Of a DNA stretch of 64,000 bases, positions 35,992-44,882 are shown piece after piece. The notes beneath the pieces were generated by a model that saw only the letters and a list, made by a program, of their open reading frames with translations, made no database searches and had not been told where the DNA came from. Source of the stretch: Ruminococcus flavefaciens ATCC 19208 (GTDB taxonomy: Bacteria; Bacillota; Clostridia; Oscillospirales; Ruminococcaceae). The DNA lies in contig NZ_KI912490.1 in assembly GCF_000518765.1 (NCBI RefSeq), positions 238,712 through 302,711 of the forward strand, written 5' to 3'. The first letter of the stretch is position 1; every line of letters starts with the position of its first letter. The translations under genes were made by a program, and so were the position numbers.

Positions 35992-38160
35992 TCAATTGCC
36001 TGTCATGGATTTCCTGTACTCCGAGGCAGTCATGCCTTTTTTCTTTCGGAAGAGCTTCATAAAATGTGAAGCGTCCGGGTAACCGCATTTCTCGGCTATC
36101 TCGCTGACGTTTAGAGCTGTGTTTACAAGAAGCCTTTCCGCAAGGGCAAGACGAGCGGAGATAACATCTGCGTTAAAGCTTATATTAAGAAACTGGCGGT
36201 AGAGGTGCTGGAAGTAGGAGATGCTTACGCCAATTTTGGAGGAAGCTTTTTCAGCCGTCCATTCAAGCTGCGGCTCCTCGTAGACGTTGTATTGCAGCTC
36301 ACGCAGCTTTCCAAGAAAGGCGCTGCTGCTGTCTGCGGAGGAACTGCGCATATCCTCAAGCTTTTTCTCGAGTTTTGTTATCATTTTCGTGGGAGAGGTC
36401 TCGCTGTCTGTCATGGCGGACAGATGTGAGAGCATTGGGGATATGCTAACGCCCTGCTGCATCTCTATCATTTTCAGATTGGATTTCAGTGAGTTTATGA
36501 AGAGCTGCTCCGGAAAGTCGGAACCGTCGCATTCGCCTATCATTATAAACTCCTTACTGCCTGTTCTTGCAGCAAGCTCGCCCCTTGCACATGAAAGGTT
36601 GACCGCCTGTGAAAATGAGACTATTAACTGGCGGACGTACTCATTGCCGTATTGCTCACGGAACTGTTCTGTTCTCTCGATACAATAGAGAACTCCATAG
36701 TATCGGCGGTCGTGGCTGAGTGAGTCGGTCCGCGAGATAAGTCCCTTTCGGCTGAAAAGGCCCGTGAGGATATCACGTTCAGAGAGCCGCTGTATCTTGT
36801 CGTTGAGGTATTTTTCGTAGTCAAGCATACGTATGCGTTCTATGGTATTTGCGGCGACCTGACAGAATTCACCGTAGTACTGCTCAAATACTATACTGTC
36901 CGAATACCTTCGTACGCAGTAGCCGAAGTTCCTGTCGAGGTAGTGCAGAGGTGTGAATATATATGCAGCAGGCTGATCTGACAGATCCAGCTGAGGTATC
37001 ATGGTATCCAGTGCAAACTCCTGTTGAGATATGTCGCACCTGCCGTTGCAGTACTTCATACGGCAGACCATTTTTTCTGTGTAGCCGCTGCCGGAGTCCT
37101 CCTCACTGCCGCTGCAAAGACAGAGAAAGAAGTCGCTTTTCGGGTAGAGAAGATAGGCGTTCTGTGCAAGGACTATTGTGCACTCGTCCATGTTCTTGAC
37201 GTTGTTCATCATGGAGGAATAGTTGCTGTGCATGAATATGCTCATAGTCATATCCCTTGCGAACATCTTTTCGCTGATAACTGCGTCTCCCGAGGTATCA
37301 GCCTTGCAGCCGCAGCTTGCTCCTGTTTTTACAGCAGGCTGCACCGTTGTGTTGTCACTGGGGCTCTCGCCGCTTATTAGTTTATGCAGGCGGCATACAG
37401 CTTCTACACCGTTTTTTCTGTAGCCGCTGCCGAAGGTGGTAAGTGACGGGTGGTAGCTGCTGACATCAGGATTGCCGTCATAGCCGCCTACAGCGATATC
37501 GTCCGGGACGTTTATGCCGTTTTCAGCAAGTGAAAGGCAGAGCTGCAAAGCCATGAAATCGTTTCCGCATACAATAGCCTGCGGACGTTCTATTTCGCCC
37601 TTTGCGATGCTTGCCGCAAATCTCTTGGCGTAGTTTACCCAGAAGTCGCCGTAGAATACATGATCCTGTCTGAAAGGTATGCCGTTTTCGGCGAGAGCGT
37701 CCTTGTAGCCCTCTATACGCTCGGTAGTATGTATTACATTCTCGGGACCGCTGAGACAGTATATATTTCGGAAGCCGTGGACTTTTATAAAATGCTCGGT
37801 GAGTTGTCGGAAATATTCTCTGTTGTTCTGAATACAGCTTTCAAAGCGGTCGCTGACATAATCGAGAGCGATCACAGGTATGCTCTTTTCACAGAGCATA
37901 TCCTCCAGCTTTTTTGACAGGGAGCGGCTGTAGAATGAGCCCAGATCTATGACTGCGCCGTCGAAGCTGAGCTGCTTGATGAGAGTGTAGATATTTTCGT
38001 CACCTTTAAGGTGTTCAGTCTCGTTGTCGAAATTTACGAAATGGGTCAGTACTATAAAGTCATAGCCGAGGGCGGCAGACTGACGCCACATTGCTTCAAT
38101 AAGGCTGGTCTGGTAGAGCTTTTCCACATTTACGGTTATGAAAGCTATTCTTTTTCTCAT
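35992..38160 (-). CDS. Three-domain regulator: LacI-type sensor, degenerate GGDEF, AraC HTH
   Basis: A 722-residue cytoplasmic transcription factor. Residues 1-280 are a LacI/GalR-type periplasmic-binding-like sugar sensor without its own DNA domain (KRIAFITVNVEKLYQ, AIVCGNDFMALQLC, DDIAVGGYDGNPDVSSYHP). A GGDEF-like domain follows near 470-600 (ERDILTGLFSRKG), but its signature is GSKEF instead of GGDEF, so it should not make c-di-GMP. The last 100 residues are an AraC double helix-turn-helix (SISYFQHLYRQF, VSEIAEKCGYPDASHFMKLF). The second Met is chosen because GAGGTGA lies seven bases before it. It sits between two dockerin enzyme genes and may sense sugars. Confidence 0.88.
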   Translation of the reverse strand: MRKRIAFITVNVEKLYQTSLIEAMWRQSAALGYDFIVLTHFVNFDNETEHLKGDENIYTLIKQLSFDGAVIDLGSFYSRSLSKKLEDMLCEKSIPVIALDYVSDRFESCIQNNREYFRQLTEHFIKVHGFRNIYCLSGPENVIHTTERIEGYKDALAENGIPFRQDHVFYGDFWVNYAKRFAASIAKGEIERPQAIVCGNDFMALQLCLSLAENGINVPDDIAVGGYDGNPDVSSYHPSLTTFGSGYRKNGVEAVCRLHKLISGESPSDNTTVQPAVKTGASCGCKADTSGDAVISEKMFARDMTMSIFMHSNYSSMMNNVKNMDECTIVLAQNAYLLYPKSDFFLCLCSGSEEDSGSGYTEKMVCRMKYCNGRCDISQQEFALDTMIPQLDLSDQPAAYIFTPLHYLDRNFGYCVRRYSDSIVFEQYYGEFCQVAANTIERIRMLDYEKYLNDKIQRLSERDILTGLFSRKGLISRTDSLSHDRRYYGVLYCIERTEQFREQYGNEYVRQLIVSFSQAVNLSCARGELAARTGSKEFIMIGECDGSDFPEQLFINSLKSNLKMIEMQQGVSISPMLSHLSAMTDSETSPTKMITKLEKKLEDMRSSSADSSSAFLGKLRELQYNVYEEPQLEWTAEKASSKIGVSISYFQHLYRQFLNISFNADVISARLALAERLLVNTALNVSEIAEKCGYPDASHFMKLFRKKKGMTASEYRKSMTGN

Positions 38161-38182
38161 GGACATTCACCTCTTTTATCTG

Positions 38183-38211
38183 ATTATAGCATAGACATCG
38201 ACATAAATCAA
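38183..38211 (-). promoter_or_regulatory. Promoter of the AraC-type regulator
   Basis: Minus strand TTGATT, 17-base spacer, TATAAT, about 20 bases upstream of the ribosome site. Confidence 0.75.
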
Positions 38212-38343
38212 CAGCAAAAAGCTGAAAAGTGCATAAATCGAGTTGAATATCTCATTGAAATTTACATTTGTATATTCTATAATGTAGTTAATGTGATAAA
38301 TCATATTTTGACTTAATAACTTGCCGAGCCCACGAACGGGATT

Positions 38344-38556
38344 CCAAAGGGACTGTGTTCCTTTGGCAGAGTCCAGAGGCAGCGCCTCTGGTCAGGTCAA
38401 GGGCGGACAGCCCTTGTGGGGGGTGGGGCAAAGCCCCGCAGTTACGAAGCGCTCCGCAAAGGGTGAATTCAAAAACAATCCGGTGGATTGTTTTTGAAGA
38501 GGGAACGCCCTGCAAGGGAGGGCGTTCCCTAAACGGGACGCCGAGGGCGGCGTCCC
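38344..38556. repeat. Array of seven consecutive hairpins
   Basis: Seven inverted repeats follow each other in 213 bases: CCAAAGG/CCTTTGG, CCAGAGGC/GCCTCTGG, CAAGGGC/GCCCTTG, GGGGC/GCCCC, TTCAAAAACAATCC with a 14-pair arm (38468-38498), GGGAACGCCCT/AGGGCGTTCCC and GGGACGCC/GGCGTCCC. The region is GC-rich against AT-rich surroundings and ends 41 bases before the GH5 cellulase. It resembles an interspersed palindromic element; both strands happen to be open, but no frame has a ribosome site. Confidence 0.8.
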
Positions 38557-38597
38557 CTACAAACATAGATTATGATTTAAGAAAGGAAGTTTTTAAC

Positions 38598-40820
38598 ATG
38601 AATAGTTTCTTCAAAAAAGGCTGTTCCGCTGCTCTTGCAGCAGCTACCCTTGTTTCCTCGGCTATGGGAAGCACTGTTTTCACCGCCTCGGCTGTCAGCT
38701 CGAGTATTCAGCAGTTTGCAGGTGAAAGCTCCGACAGCGTGTACAGTATCCCTGCTGAGGCATTGAACTCAGATATCAGTGTAACAGATATCGGTGAGTT
38801 CTCTGTACCGCTTCTTACAAGCAATAAAGTAGGAGCTTCAAGCTACAATATCCCTGATCTCAATATCCCTGCAAAGTCGGTTCCCGAGACTGAGGGCATC
38901 AAGTTCGTAAAAGATATGCGCCTCGGCTGGAACCTCGGAAATACTATGGACGCTATCGACGATACAGGCTGGGTAGGCAGTGAAATGGGTATCGAGACCT
39001 GCTGGAACGGCGGCTACAAGACCTCCAAGAAGATGATAGACACTGTTAAGGCAGCAGGCTTCAGAACTGTACGTATCCCTGTTTCATGGCACAATCACGT
39101 TGACAGCAATTACCAGATCACAAAGCAGTGGATGGACAGAGTTCAGGAGATAGTTGACTATGCTATCGACGACGGTATGTACGTTATCCTCAATGTTCAC
39201 CATGATAATGACGCTAAGTATATGTACCCTGATACTGCTCATTATAACCAGTCAAAGAAGTACATGACCACTGTATGGTCACAGATAGCAGACCGCTTCA
39301 AGGAATACGACAACAAGCTCATTTTCGAGACCATGAACGAACCACGTCTTATCGGTCATCAGAACGAATGGTGGATAAATCCTTCAAACGCTGACTGTAT
39401 CGACGCTATAAAGACTATCAACAAGCTCAATCAGGACTGTCTTGATACTATCCGTAAGTCAGGCGGCAACAACGGCACAAGATATGTTGCAGTTCCCGGC
39501 TATGACTGCTCGGTCGACGGTGCTACAAATGAGAATTTCCAGATACCTAACGACAGCGTTCAGAACAGACTTATCGTAGCTGTTCACGCATACTTGCCAT
39601 ACGGTTTCGCTCTTGCTGAGGAAAGCGATTCTCAGAGCGTACGCAATTTCAACATCAATACAGATACAGGCGAGATAAATCAGGCTTTCGACAAGGTTTA
39701 CCAGAAGTACACATCAAAGGGTATCCCTGTTTACGTTGGTGAGTACGGCGCAAGAGAAAAGGGCAACAACGTTCAGGACAGAGTTGACTGTGCTGCATAC
39801 TTCACAGCATATGCTTCATCTGTAGGCGTTACCTGCTGCTGGTGGGACGATATAAGCTTCATGCTCCTCGACAGATCAAACTGCACATGGAAGCGTCCCG
39901 AGATAGTTGCTGCTATCAACAAGTACGCAAGAGGAGATGCTGAGTCTACTATCGTTACTTCCGTTACAAATCCAAATGAGATAGTAACTACAACTACATC
40001 TGTAAATGTTTCCGACAGCGATAAGATATATGGTACAGACAATGGCAGCGGCACAGTAAACTTCGGTACAAGCATTGGTGAAACTGCATTTGTAGACGTT
40101 CAGTTCTCAGGCAATACAAACTTTATGAATGGCTGTCTGGGCTTCTCACCTCAGCTCAACGGTAAGAGCTACTGGGTATCATACGTCTGGGAGGCTAAGA
40201 AGTCAGGCACTATCACTCTTGATATGAACAATCCAAAGCAGGTAATGGACGTATCCACTGACCCTGCCGAGGCTGTTACAGATGCTGACGTAAAGAAGCA
40301 GCTTATCGAGATGATAAAGAAAGAAAAGTCTGCACTTTTACAGGCTTGGTATGCTTCCGACAAGTCAGGCAAGGAGATAACACCTCCTGCTTCAGGTGCT
40401 GAGAGTATAAAGGCATTTATCATTTCATCAAACGGCTCACAGCAGACAACAACATCTACTTCTACAACTACAACATCAACAACGACTACAACTTCAACTA
40501 CTACTTCAACTTCAACCACATCAACAACGACAGTTACAGAGACTGTGACAACAACTACTACTGTTACAGTTGTAAAGGCAGATAAGTATGGCGATGTAAA
40601 CTGCGACGGCGACATTGATATGTCGGACGTTGTGCTCATAATGCAGTACCTTGCAAATCCGAACAAGTACGGTCTGAACGGTACAGACGACAAGCATATC
40701 ACTGAAAAGGGACTTGCAAACGGTGATGTTGACAAGTCAAGCGAGGGCATAACAGCAAATGACGCTCTCCGCATACAGGAGTTCCTTCTCAATAAGGTTA
40801 CTTCTCTTGATATTGCATAA
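38598..40820 (+). CDS. GH5 endoglucanase with carbohydrate-binding module and dockerin
   Basis: A 740-residue secreted cellulase. I start at MNSFFKKGCSAALAAAT because AAAGGAAG precedes it; the frame is open upstream only through the hairpin array. The signal peptide ends near FTASA. The GH5 barrel (about 100-430, probably subfamily 4) has WNLGNTMD, RIPVSWHNH, ILNVHHD, acid/base Glu248 in FETMNEPR and nucleophile Glu382 in VYVGEYGA. A beta-sandwich binding module (about 440-590) follows, then a Thr/Ser linker and a complete dockerin (GDVNCDGDIDMSDVVLIMQY to GITANDALRIQEFL). It cuts beta-1,4-glucan and should attach to a cohesin scaffoldin. Confidence 0.94.
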   Translation: MNSFFKKGCSAALAAATLVSSAMGSTVFTASAVSSSIQQFAGESSDSVYSIPAEALNSDISVTDIGEFSVPLLTSNKVGASSYNIPDLNIPAKSVPETEGIKFVKDMRLGWNLGNTMDAIDDTGWVGSEMGIETCWNGGYKTSKKMIDTVKAAGFRTVRIPVSWHNHVDSNYQITKQWMDRVQEIVDYAIDDGMYVILNVHHDNDAKYMYPDTAHYNQSKKYMTTVWSQIADRFKEYDNKLIFETMNEPRLIGHQNEWWINPSNADCIDAIKTINKLNQDCLDTIRKSGGNNGTRYVAVPGYDCSVDGATNENFQIPNDSVQNRLIVAVHAYLPYGFALAEESDSQSVRNFNINTDTGEINQAFDKVYQKYTSKGIPVYVGEYGAREKGNNVQDRVDCAAYFTAYASSVGVTCCWWDDISFMLLDRSNCTWKRPEIVAAINKYARGDAESTIVTSVTNPNEIVTTTTSVNVSDSDKIYGTDNGSGTVNFGTSIGETAFVDVQFSGNTNFMNGCLGFSPQLNGKSYWVSYVWEAKKSGTITLDMNNPKQVMDVSTDPAEAVTDADVKKQLIEMIKKEKSALLQAWYASDKSGKEITPPASGAESIKAFIISSNGSQQTTTSTSTTTTSTTTTTSTTTSTSTTSTTTVTETVTTTTTVTVVKADKYGDVNCDGDIDMSDVVLIMQYLANPNKYGLNGTDDKHITEKGLANGDVDKSSEGITANDALRIQEFLLNKVTSLDIA

Positions 40821-40844
40821 TATTATTATTTGAACTATCCTATA

Positions 40845-40883
40845 AATAAACTCCGCTGTATATCAGATGCAGCGGAGTTTATT
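40845..40883. terminator. Terminator after the GH5 gene
   Basis: A 14-pair perfect stem AATAAACTCCGCTG/CAGCGGAGTTTATT with an 11-base loop. Confidence 0.8.
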
Positions 40884-40916
40884 GTTCTTCTGAGTTCAAT
40901 ATCCATTGCTTTGTAC

Positions 40917-40944
40917 AAAAAAATACCGCAGCACAGGGCTGCGG
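40917..40944 (-). terminator. Terminator of the HtrA gene
   Basis: Stem CCGCAGC/GCTGCGG with a five-base loop, followed on the minus strand by TATTTTTT, 28 bases past the stop. Confidence 0.85.
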
Positions 40945-40971
40945 CAGTATATAGAGAGTGGATTGGTTAAC

Positions 40972-42321
40972 TTAATTCTGAGCGGCTACAGCCTCGTCAA
41001 GGGTTACTGTGACCTTGTCTTCAGCACCGTTTCTTACGTAGGTAAGCTCGATTGTCTCGCCTGCCTTATGCTCGTTTTTCTTGGCGGTAAGTTCATCATA
41101 TGAGGTTACGTTCTCGTCATTGATCTTGGTAATGATGTCGCCAACCTGTAAACCTGCTTTTTCAGCTGCGCTGTTCTCTGCTACTGCTGCAATGTATACA
41201 CCGACAGGGAGGTTATACATTCTTGAGATGTTTTCGGTAATATCCTGACAGCTGATACCTAACTGTGGCTTGCCTGTTACATATCCGTATTCCATTATAT
41301 CCCTGACTATTCTTGCAGCCTCGTTTGAAGGGATAGCAAAGCCGATTCCTTCGATACTTGCCTCAGAATACGATGCTGACATCTTAGAGGAGTTGATGCC
41401 TATTACCTGACCGTTCTTGTTGATGAGAGGTCCGCCTGAGTTGCCTGAGTTTATAGCCGCATCGGTCTGGATAAGAGTCATTGACTTTTCGTTTATGGTG
41501 ATCTGGCGGTTAAGTCCCGATACGATACCGCTTGTAACAGTGTTCATAAGGTCAAAGCCGAGAGGATTTCCTATCGCAATAACGTCCTGACCGAGATTGA
41601 GCTCATCGCTGTTGCCGAACTCGGCTGCAACAAGATCTTCTGCGTTTATTTTAAGAACTGCAAGGTCATAATCTGTATCATATCCGATGACCTCTGCATC
41701 ATAGCGGTCCTCTTCATTTACGATAACAGTTATACTTGCTGCCAGACCTGCGTTATATTCTGTATCATAGATAACGTGGGCATTTGTTACTATATAGCCG
41801 TCAGTTGTGATGGCAACACCTGTACCTGTAGCAGTTGCCGAGGAAGTCTGAGGCTGCTGACTCTGACCGAATCCGCCAAAGTTGAAGTAACCGCTGCTCT
41901 GTGAAGTCATTGTGAATGTGGACTCGATACCAACAACTGAAGGAAGGACCTTTTCAACCACTTGCTCTGTGGTAAGCTCATCGCTGTTTTTTACTGCGGT
42001 AGTGATATTGCTTACGTTTTTTATAGTAACATCAGATCCGGCAGTCGTTTCAACTGTTTCGTCCTCTGTATCTTCAATAATTACCGTTGACAGGGTGTTG
42101 TCTGTTCCGAATGCGTAATGGTAGACACCGATAGAACCTGCTGATACAAGAGCCATTGCCATGATCGAAGCTGCTATCTTAGCGGTCATGCGCCTGTTGG
42201 CTTTCTTTGCTACATTACTGTCTGTAGAGAAGCCTGTATATTCAGGGTATTTATTATCCATGCCGTTTGCCTCACTGTTTTCGTTTTTGCCGTATACTGT
42301 GTAATTGTACTCATTTTTCAT
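40972..42321 (-). CDS. HtrA/DegP-type membrane serine protease with PDZ domain
   Basis: A 449-residue quality-control protease facing outward. A cytoplasmic N-tail (about 50 residues) precedes a membrane anchor (AASIMAMALVSAGSIGVYHY). The trypsin-like domain has the triad His in VTNAHVIYDTEY, Asp in DYDLAVLKI and Ser in INSGNSGGPLIN. One PDZ domain closes the protein (GVYIAAVAENSAAEKAGLQV). HtrA enzymes degrade or refold misfolded exported proteins, fitting a cell that exports many large dockerin enzymes. The ATG of MKNEYNYTVYG is used; a GTG three codons upstream lies closer to AAAGGA and could be the start. It is monocistronic. Confidence 0.93.
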   Translation of the reverse strand: MKNEYNYTVYGKNENSEANGMDNKYPEYTGFSTDSNVAKKANRRMTAKIAASIMAMALVSAGSIGVYHYAFGTDNTLSTVIIEDTEDETVETTAGSDVTIKNVSNITTAVKNSDELTTEQVVEKVLPSVVGIESTFTMTSQSSGYFNFGGFGQSQQPQTSSATATGTGVAITTDGYIVTNAHVIYDTEYNAGLAASITVIVNEEDRYDAEVIGYDTDYDLAVLKINAEDLVAAEFGNSDELNLGQDVIAIGNPLGFDLMNTVTSGIVSGLNRQITINEKSMTLIQTDAAINSGNSGGPLINKNGQVIGINSSKMSASYSEASIEGIGFAIPSNEAARIVRDIMEYGYVTGKPQLGISCQDITENISRMYNLPVGVYIAAVAENSAAEKAGLQVGDIITKINDENVTSYDELTAKKNEHKAGETIELTYVRNGAEDKVTVTLDEAVAAQN

Positions 42322-42536
42322 AATATTCACTATTCCTTTCAGAATTTTTATATTCGTTTTTTTCGGGAGCCTTTCCCGTTGCTGTGATTATATTATATTT
42401 CCTCTGTGTGAAATAAATTTGCAATGAATGTAGAATCTACTGGGAATTTAAGTGTCAATATTTTCACATATATAAAAACTGTGTGAAGAAATAAGGTGGT
42501 TTTGGCAGTACGCTCATCACATTTTAAACACTTTGG

Positions 42537-42565
42537 TTGCTTTTTCTGCTTATGTGATGTATAAT
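42537..42565 (+). promoter_or_regulatory. Promoter of the flavin reductase-like gene
   Basis: TTGCTT, 17-base spacer, TATAAT, with TTGGAGG as ribosome site further down. Confidence 0.65.
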
Positions 42566-42607
42566 TAATGTGTATAAAACAACATAATATTTTGGAGGTA
42601 ATCTAAT

Positions 42608-43168
42608 ATGAAACAATCATTTGAAAAAGGCTTCTTCGCACCGCTTCCTGTGCTTATCATCGGCACATACAATGCAAACGGCACTCCAAATGCAATGAAC
42701 GCAGCATGGGGTGGTCAGGTAGGCATGAGCCAGATATCTGTCAGCCTTTCAGGCTCACACAAAACTACTGAAAATATCAAGCTTAACAAGGAATTCACAG
42801 TTGCTTATGCGACGGCAGAACAGGTCGCTGCCTGTGACTATGTTGGAATCGTATCTGGAAACAATGAGGAGAACAAGCTGGAAAAATGCGGTTTTACCGT
42901 TACAAAGTCAGACAAGGTCAATGCCCCTGTCATAGATCAGCTCCCTGTAACTATCGAGTGTAAGGTAATAGATATACAGGAGGAATTCGGCGAGACCAGA
43001 GTAGTTGCCGAGGTAGTAGGTCTTAAAGCTGATGATAATGTACTTACCGACGGTAAGGTAGATTACAGTAAAGCAGGACTTGTTATATATGATACAGCCA
43101 CAAAGTGCTACAGAAAAGTCGGTGAAAGCGTTGCCGCTGTCAGAAGCGCAGGCAAAAAGTTTCAGTGA
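42608..43168 (+). CDS. Flavin reductase-like / flavoredoxin-type protein
   Basis: A 186-residue protein with the split-barrel flavin reductase-like fold, probably binding FMN. Typical marks are the start PVLIIGTYNANGTPNAMNAA, then GQVGMSQISVSLSGSHKTTE and VAYATAEQVAACDYVG, and an end segment YDTATKCYRKVGESV. Relatives reduce flavin with NAD(P)H or serve as small electron carriers in anaerobes. The partner is unknown. It is monocistronic. Confidence 0.88.
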   Translation: MKQSFEKGFFAPLPVLIIGTYNANGTPNAMNAAWGGQVGMSQISVSLSGSHKTTENIKLNKEFTVAYATAEQVAACDYVGIVSGNNEENKLEKCGFTVTKSDKVNAPVIDQLPVTIECKVIDIQEEFGETRVVAEVVGLKADDNVLTDGKVDYSKAGLVIYDTATKCYRKVGESVAAVRSAGKKFQ

Positions 43169-43295
43169 GCAGCTGATACGATAAACATTTCAGAATTGTA
43201 ATATACGGTAATATTAAAAGACGGACAACAGCATTGTGATATGATATACTATGATCACAGAAGTAAACATCTTATTTACAAAAGGAGTTTTTACC

Positions 43296-44270
43296 ATGAA
43301 AGAAAATACAAAACAGATCACAATGGATTTTATCGAGAACAGGGATATTATCAAAAAAGTTGTCAAATTTGAAAGTTCATACATCTATCCTGTTGCAGCA
43401 AATATATTCTGCGCGGCAGGTGTTAAAGCTGACGCAGACAAGCTTGCAGAGTGCAAGAAGCTCATCAAGAAGAATGCAGGCTTTGCGTCTTATCTCAAGG
43501 GCGTTGTGATGACACCATTTGCTGCTAAGCTTTGCGTGGCTGCTGATCCTGAAGCTCAGTTTGAAAAAGTAATGGATATGTACGGCATACTCAAAAAACA
43601 TTTCAGCAGATCGGAGTATCTTGCTCTGCTTGCAACTCTCCTTGCCGAGAGGACCACATCAGAAGAAGCTGACAGGATAGCTGCAAGAGGTCGTGTTCTT
43701 TACAATATGATGAAGAAAGAACACCCCATACTCACATCAAGTGAGGACAACATAATGGCAGGTTTTATGGCATTTTCGGATAAGAGCGATGATCAGCTCA
43801 TAGATGATGCTGAGAAGTGCTATGACCTTCTGAAAAAGAAGTTTTCTGACAAGAACGTTGTCCAGACAGTATCACATATACTTGCAATGACAGACGGTGC
43901 TCCCGAGGAAAAGGTCGGCAGAATGATCGGAATGTTCGATATGTTTGCCGCAGCAGGAAGGAAATACGGCAAGCACTATGAGCTTCCCATGCTTGCAGCA
44001 ATATCTGTTATCGAAGCAGATGAAAAGGAGCTTGTTGATACTGTTATCGGGATAGATGAAGTGCTCAGCGGTCAGAAGGGCTACGGCGCATTGAGCCTTG
44101 ACAAGAAAACAAGACTTATGCACGCCGCTATGCTTACTGCTGATCTCTATGAAGATACCGATAATGCTCAGGCAGCTGTATCTGCTTCTGCACTTGCTGT
44201 TATCGCAGCACAGGAGGCTGCAATTTATGCTGCTGTTGTTGCCTCATCGGTAGCTGCTTCAAATAACTGA
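43296..44270 (+). CDS. DUF4003-family protein
   Basis: A 324-residue cytoplasmic helical protein of the DUF4003 family: long helices such as SEYLALLATLLAERTTSEEA, RGRVLYNMMKKEHPILTS, SHILAMTDGAPEEKVGRM, and a hydrophobic Ala-rich tail (AAIYAAVVASSVAASNN). No catalytic motif is known for this family. The start follows AAAAGGAG; a frame extension of 15 codons upstream has no ribosome site. It is monocistronic and ends at a good terminator. Confidence 0.83.
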   Translation: MKENTKQITMDFIENRDIIKKVVKFESSYIYPVAANIFCAAGVKADADKLAECKKLIKKNAGFASYLKGVVMTPFAAKLCVAADPEAQFEKVMDMYGILKKHFSRSEYLALLATLLAERTTSEEADRIAARGRVLYNMMKKEHPILTSSEDNIMAGFMAFSDKSDDQLIDDAEKCYDLLKKKFSDKNVVQTVSHILAMTDGAPEEKVGRMIGMFDMFAAAGRKYGKHYELPMLAAISVIEADEKELVDTVIGIDEVLSGQKGYGALSLDKKTRLMHAAMLTADLYEDTDNAQAAVSASALAVIAAQEAAIYAAVVASSVAASNN

Positions 44271-44278
44271 AACTAAGG

Positions 44279-44308
44279 GAAAGGACGGCATATGCCGTCC
44301 TTTCATTT
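44279..44308 (+). terminator. Terminator of the DUF4003 gene
   Basis: Perfect palindrome GAAAGGACGGCA/TGCCGTCCTTTC followed by ATTTT. Confidence 0.85.
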
Positions 44309-44314
44309 TAGGAA

Positions 44315-44343
44315 TTGTAAATGGACTTTCGTTGTGCTATAAT
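44315..44343 (+). promoter_or_regulatory. Promoter of the fluoride channel gene
   Basis: TTGTAA, 17-base spacer, TATAAT. The leader is only about 35-40 bases, so no fluoride riboswitch fits. Confidence 0.7.
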
Positions 44344-44385
44344 TAGTATACACTAATTTTGATAATACTTGAAAGTGGTGATTTT

Positions 44386-44760
44386 ATGATGGATTGTTTA
44401 GCAGTTGCGGCAGGCGGCGCAATAGGAGCAGTATGCAGATTTCTTATAGGAAAGCTTCCCATAGGCAGTAATGACGGATTCCCTATAAAAACTTTTATCG
44501 TCAATATAATAGGCTGCTTTTTGATAGGACTTATAGCTGCACTGGCACTGAAGCAATTTGCGGATTCTCCGAGACTTGTAATGTTCCTGAAAGTCGGTAT
44601 CTGCGGCGGTTTTACGACTTTTTCATCGTTTGCTCTTGAAACAGGCGGGCTCATGGAAAATGGTGCGTATATCACAGCTGCCGCTTATGTAATACTCAGC
44701 GTTGCTTTTGGAATAGGTGCTTTATTTGCAGCACAGTATCTTTCCGGAAAAGTCTTTTGA
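44386..44760 (+). CDS. crcB: Fluoride channel protein CrcB/FluC
   Basis: A 124-residue four-helix membrane protein that exports fluoride as a dual-topology dimer. Signatures: GGAIGAVCRFLIG in helix 1, TFIVNIIGCFLIGL in helix 2 (central Asn), GICGGFTTFSSF in helix 3 with the break and the Phe box, and a final Gly-rich helix. It is a single copy here, so it would act as a homodimer. The ATG used is MMDCLAVAAGG, preceded by GGTGA; the next Met is equally possible. Confidence 0.92.
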   Translation: MMDCLAVAAGGAIGAVCRFLIGKLPIGSNDGFPIKTFIVNIIGCFLIGLIAALALKQFADSPRLVMFLKVGICGGFTTFSSFALETGGLMENGAYITAAAYVILSVAFGIGALFAAQYLSGKVF

Positions 44761-44804
44761 ATACGGTTTTCTCATAACCATTACCTGTTTTTTTACGAGA
44801 ATAC

Positions 44805-44833
44805 TTGTATAAAAGTTTTTGATATGGTATAAT
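44805..44833 (+). promoter_or_regulatory. Promoter of the solute-binding protein gene
   Basis: TTGTAT, 17-base spacer, TATAAT, followed by a leader of about 40 bases and AGGAGG. Confidence 0.7.
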
Positions 44834-44882
44834 AAAAATATATCGGCATATATAAAATAGCCAATTACAGGAGGTATTAATT

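Noticed and set aside
38288..38566. Open frames on both strands through the hairpin array
   Set aside because: They have no ribosome site and arise from the GC-rich palindromes; the real GH5 start is at 38598.
40443..40572. Repetitive ACA/ACT-rich stretch that looks like a short tandem array
   Set aside because: It encodes the Thr/Ser linker of the GH5 cellulase in frame; there are no spacers of equal length, so it is not a CRISPR array. The long frame on the opposite strand (Val-rich) is only its shadow.
44344..44385. Fluoride riboswitch before crcB
   Set aside because: The promoter leaves a leader of only about 40 bases and the riboswitch core is not present.
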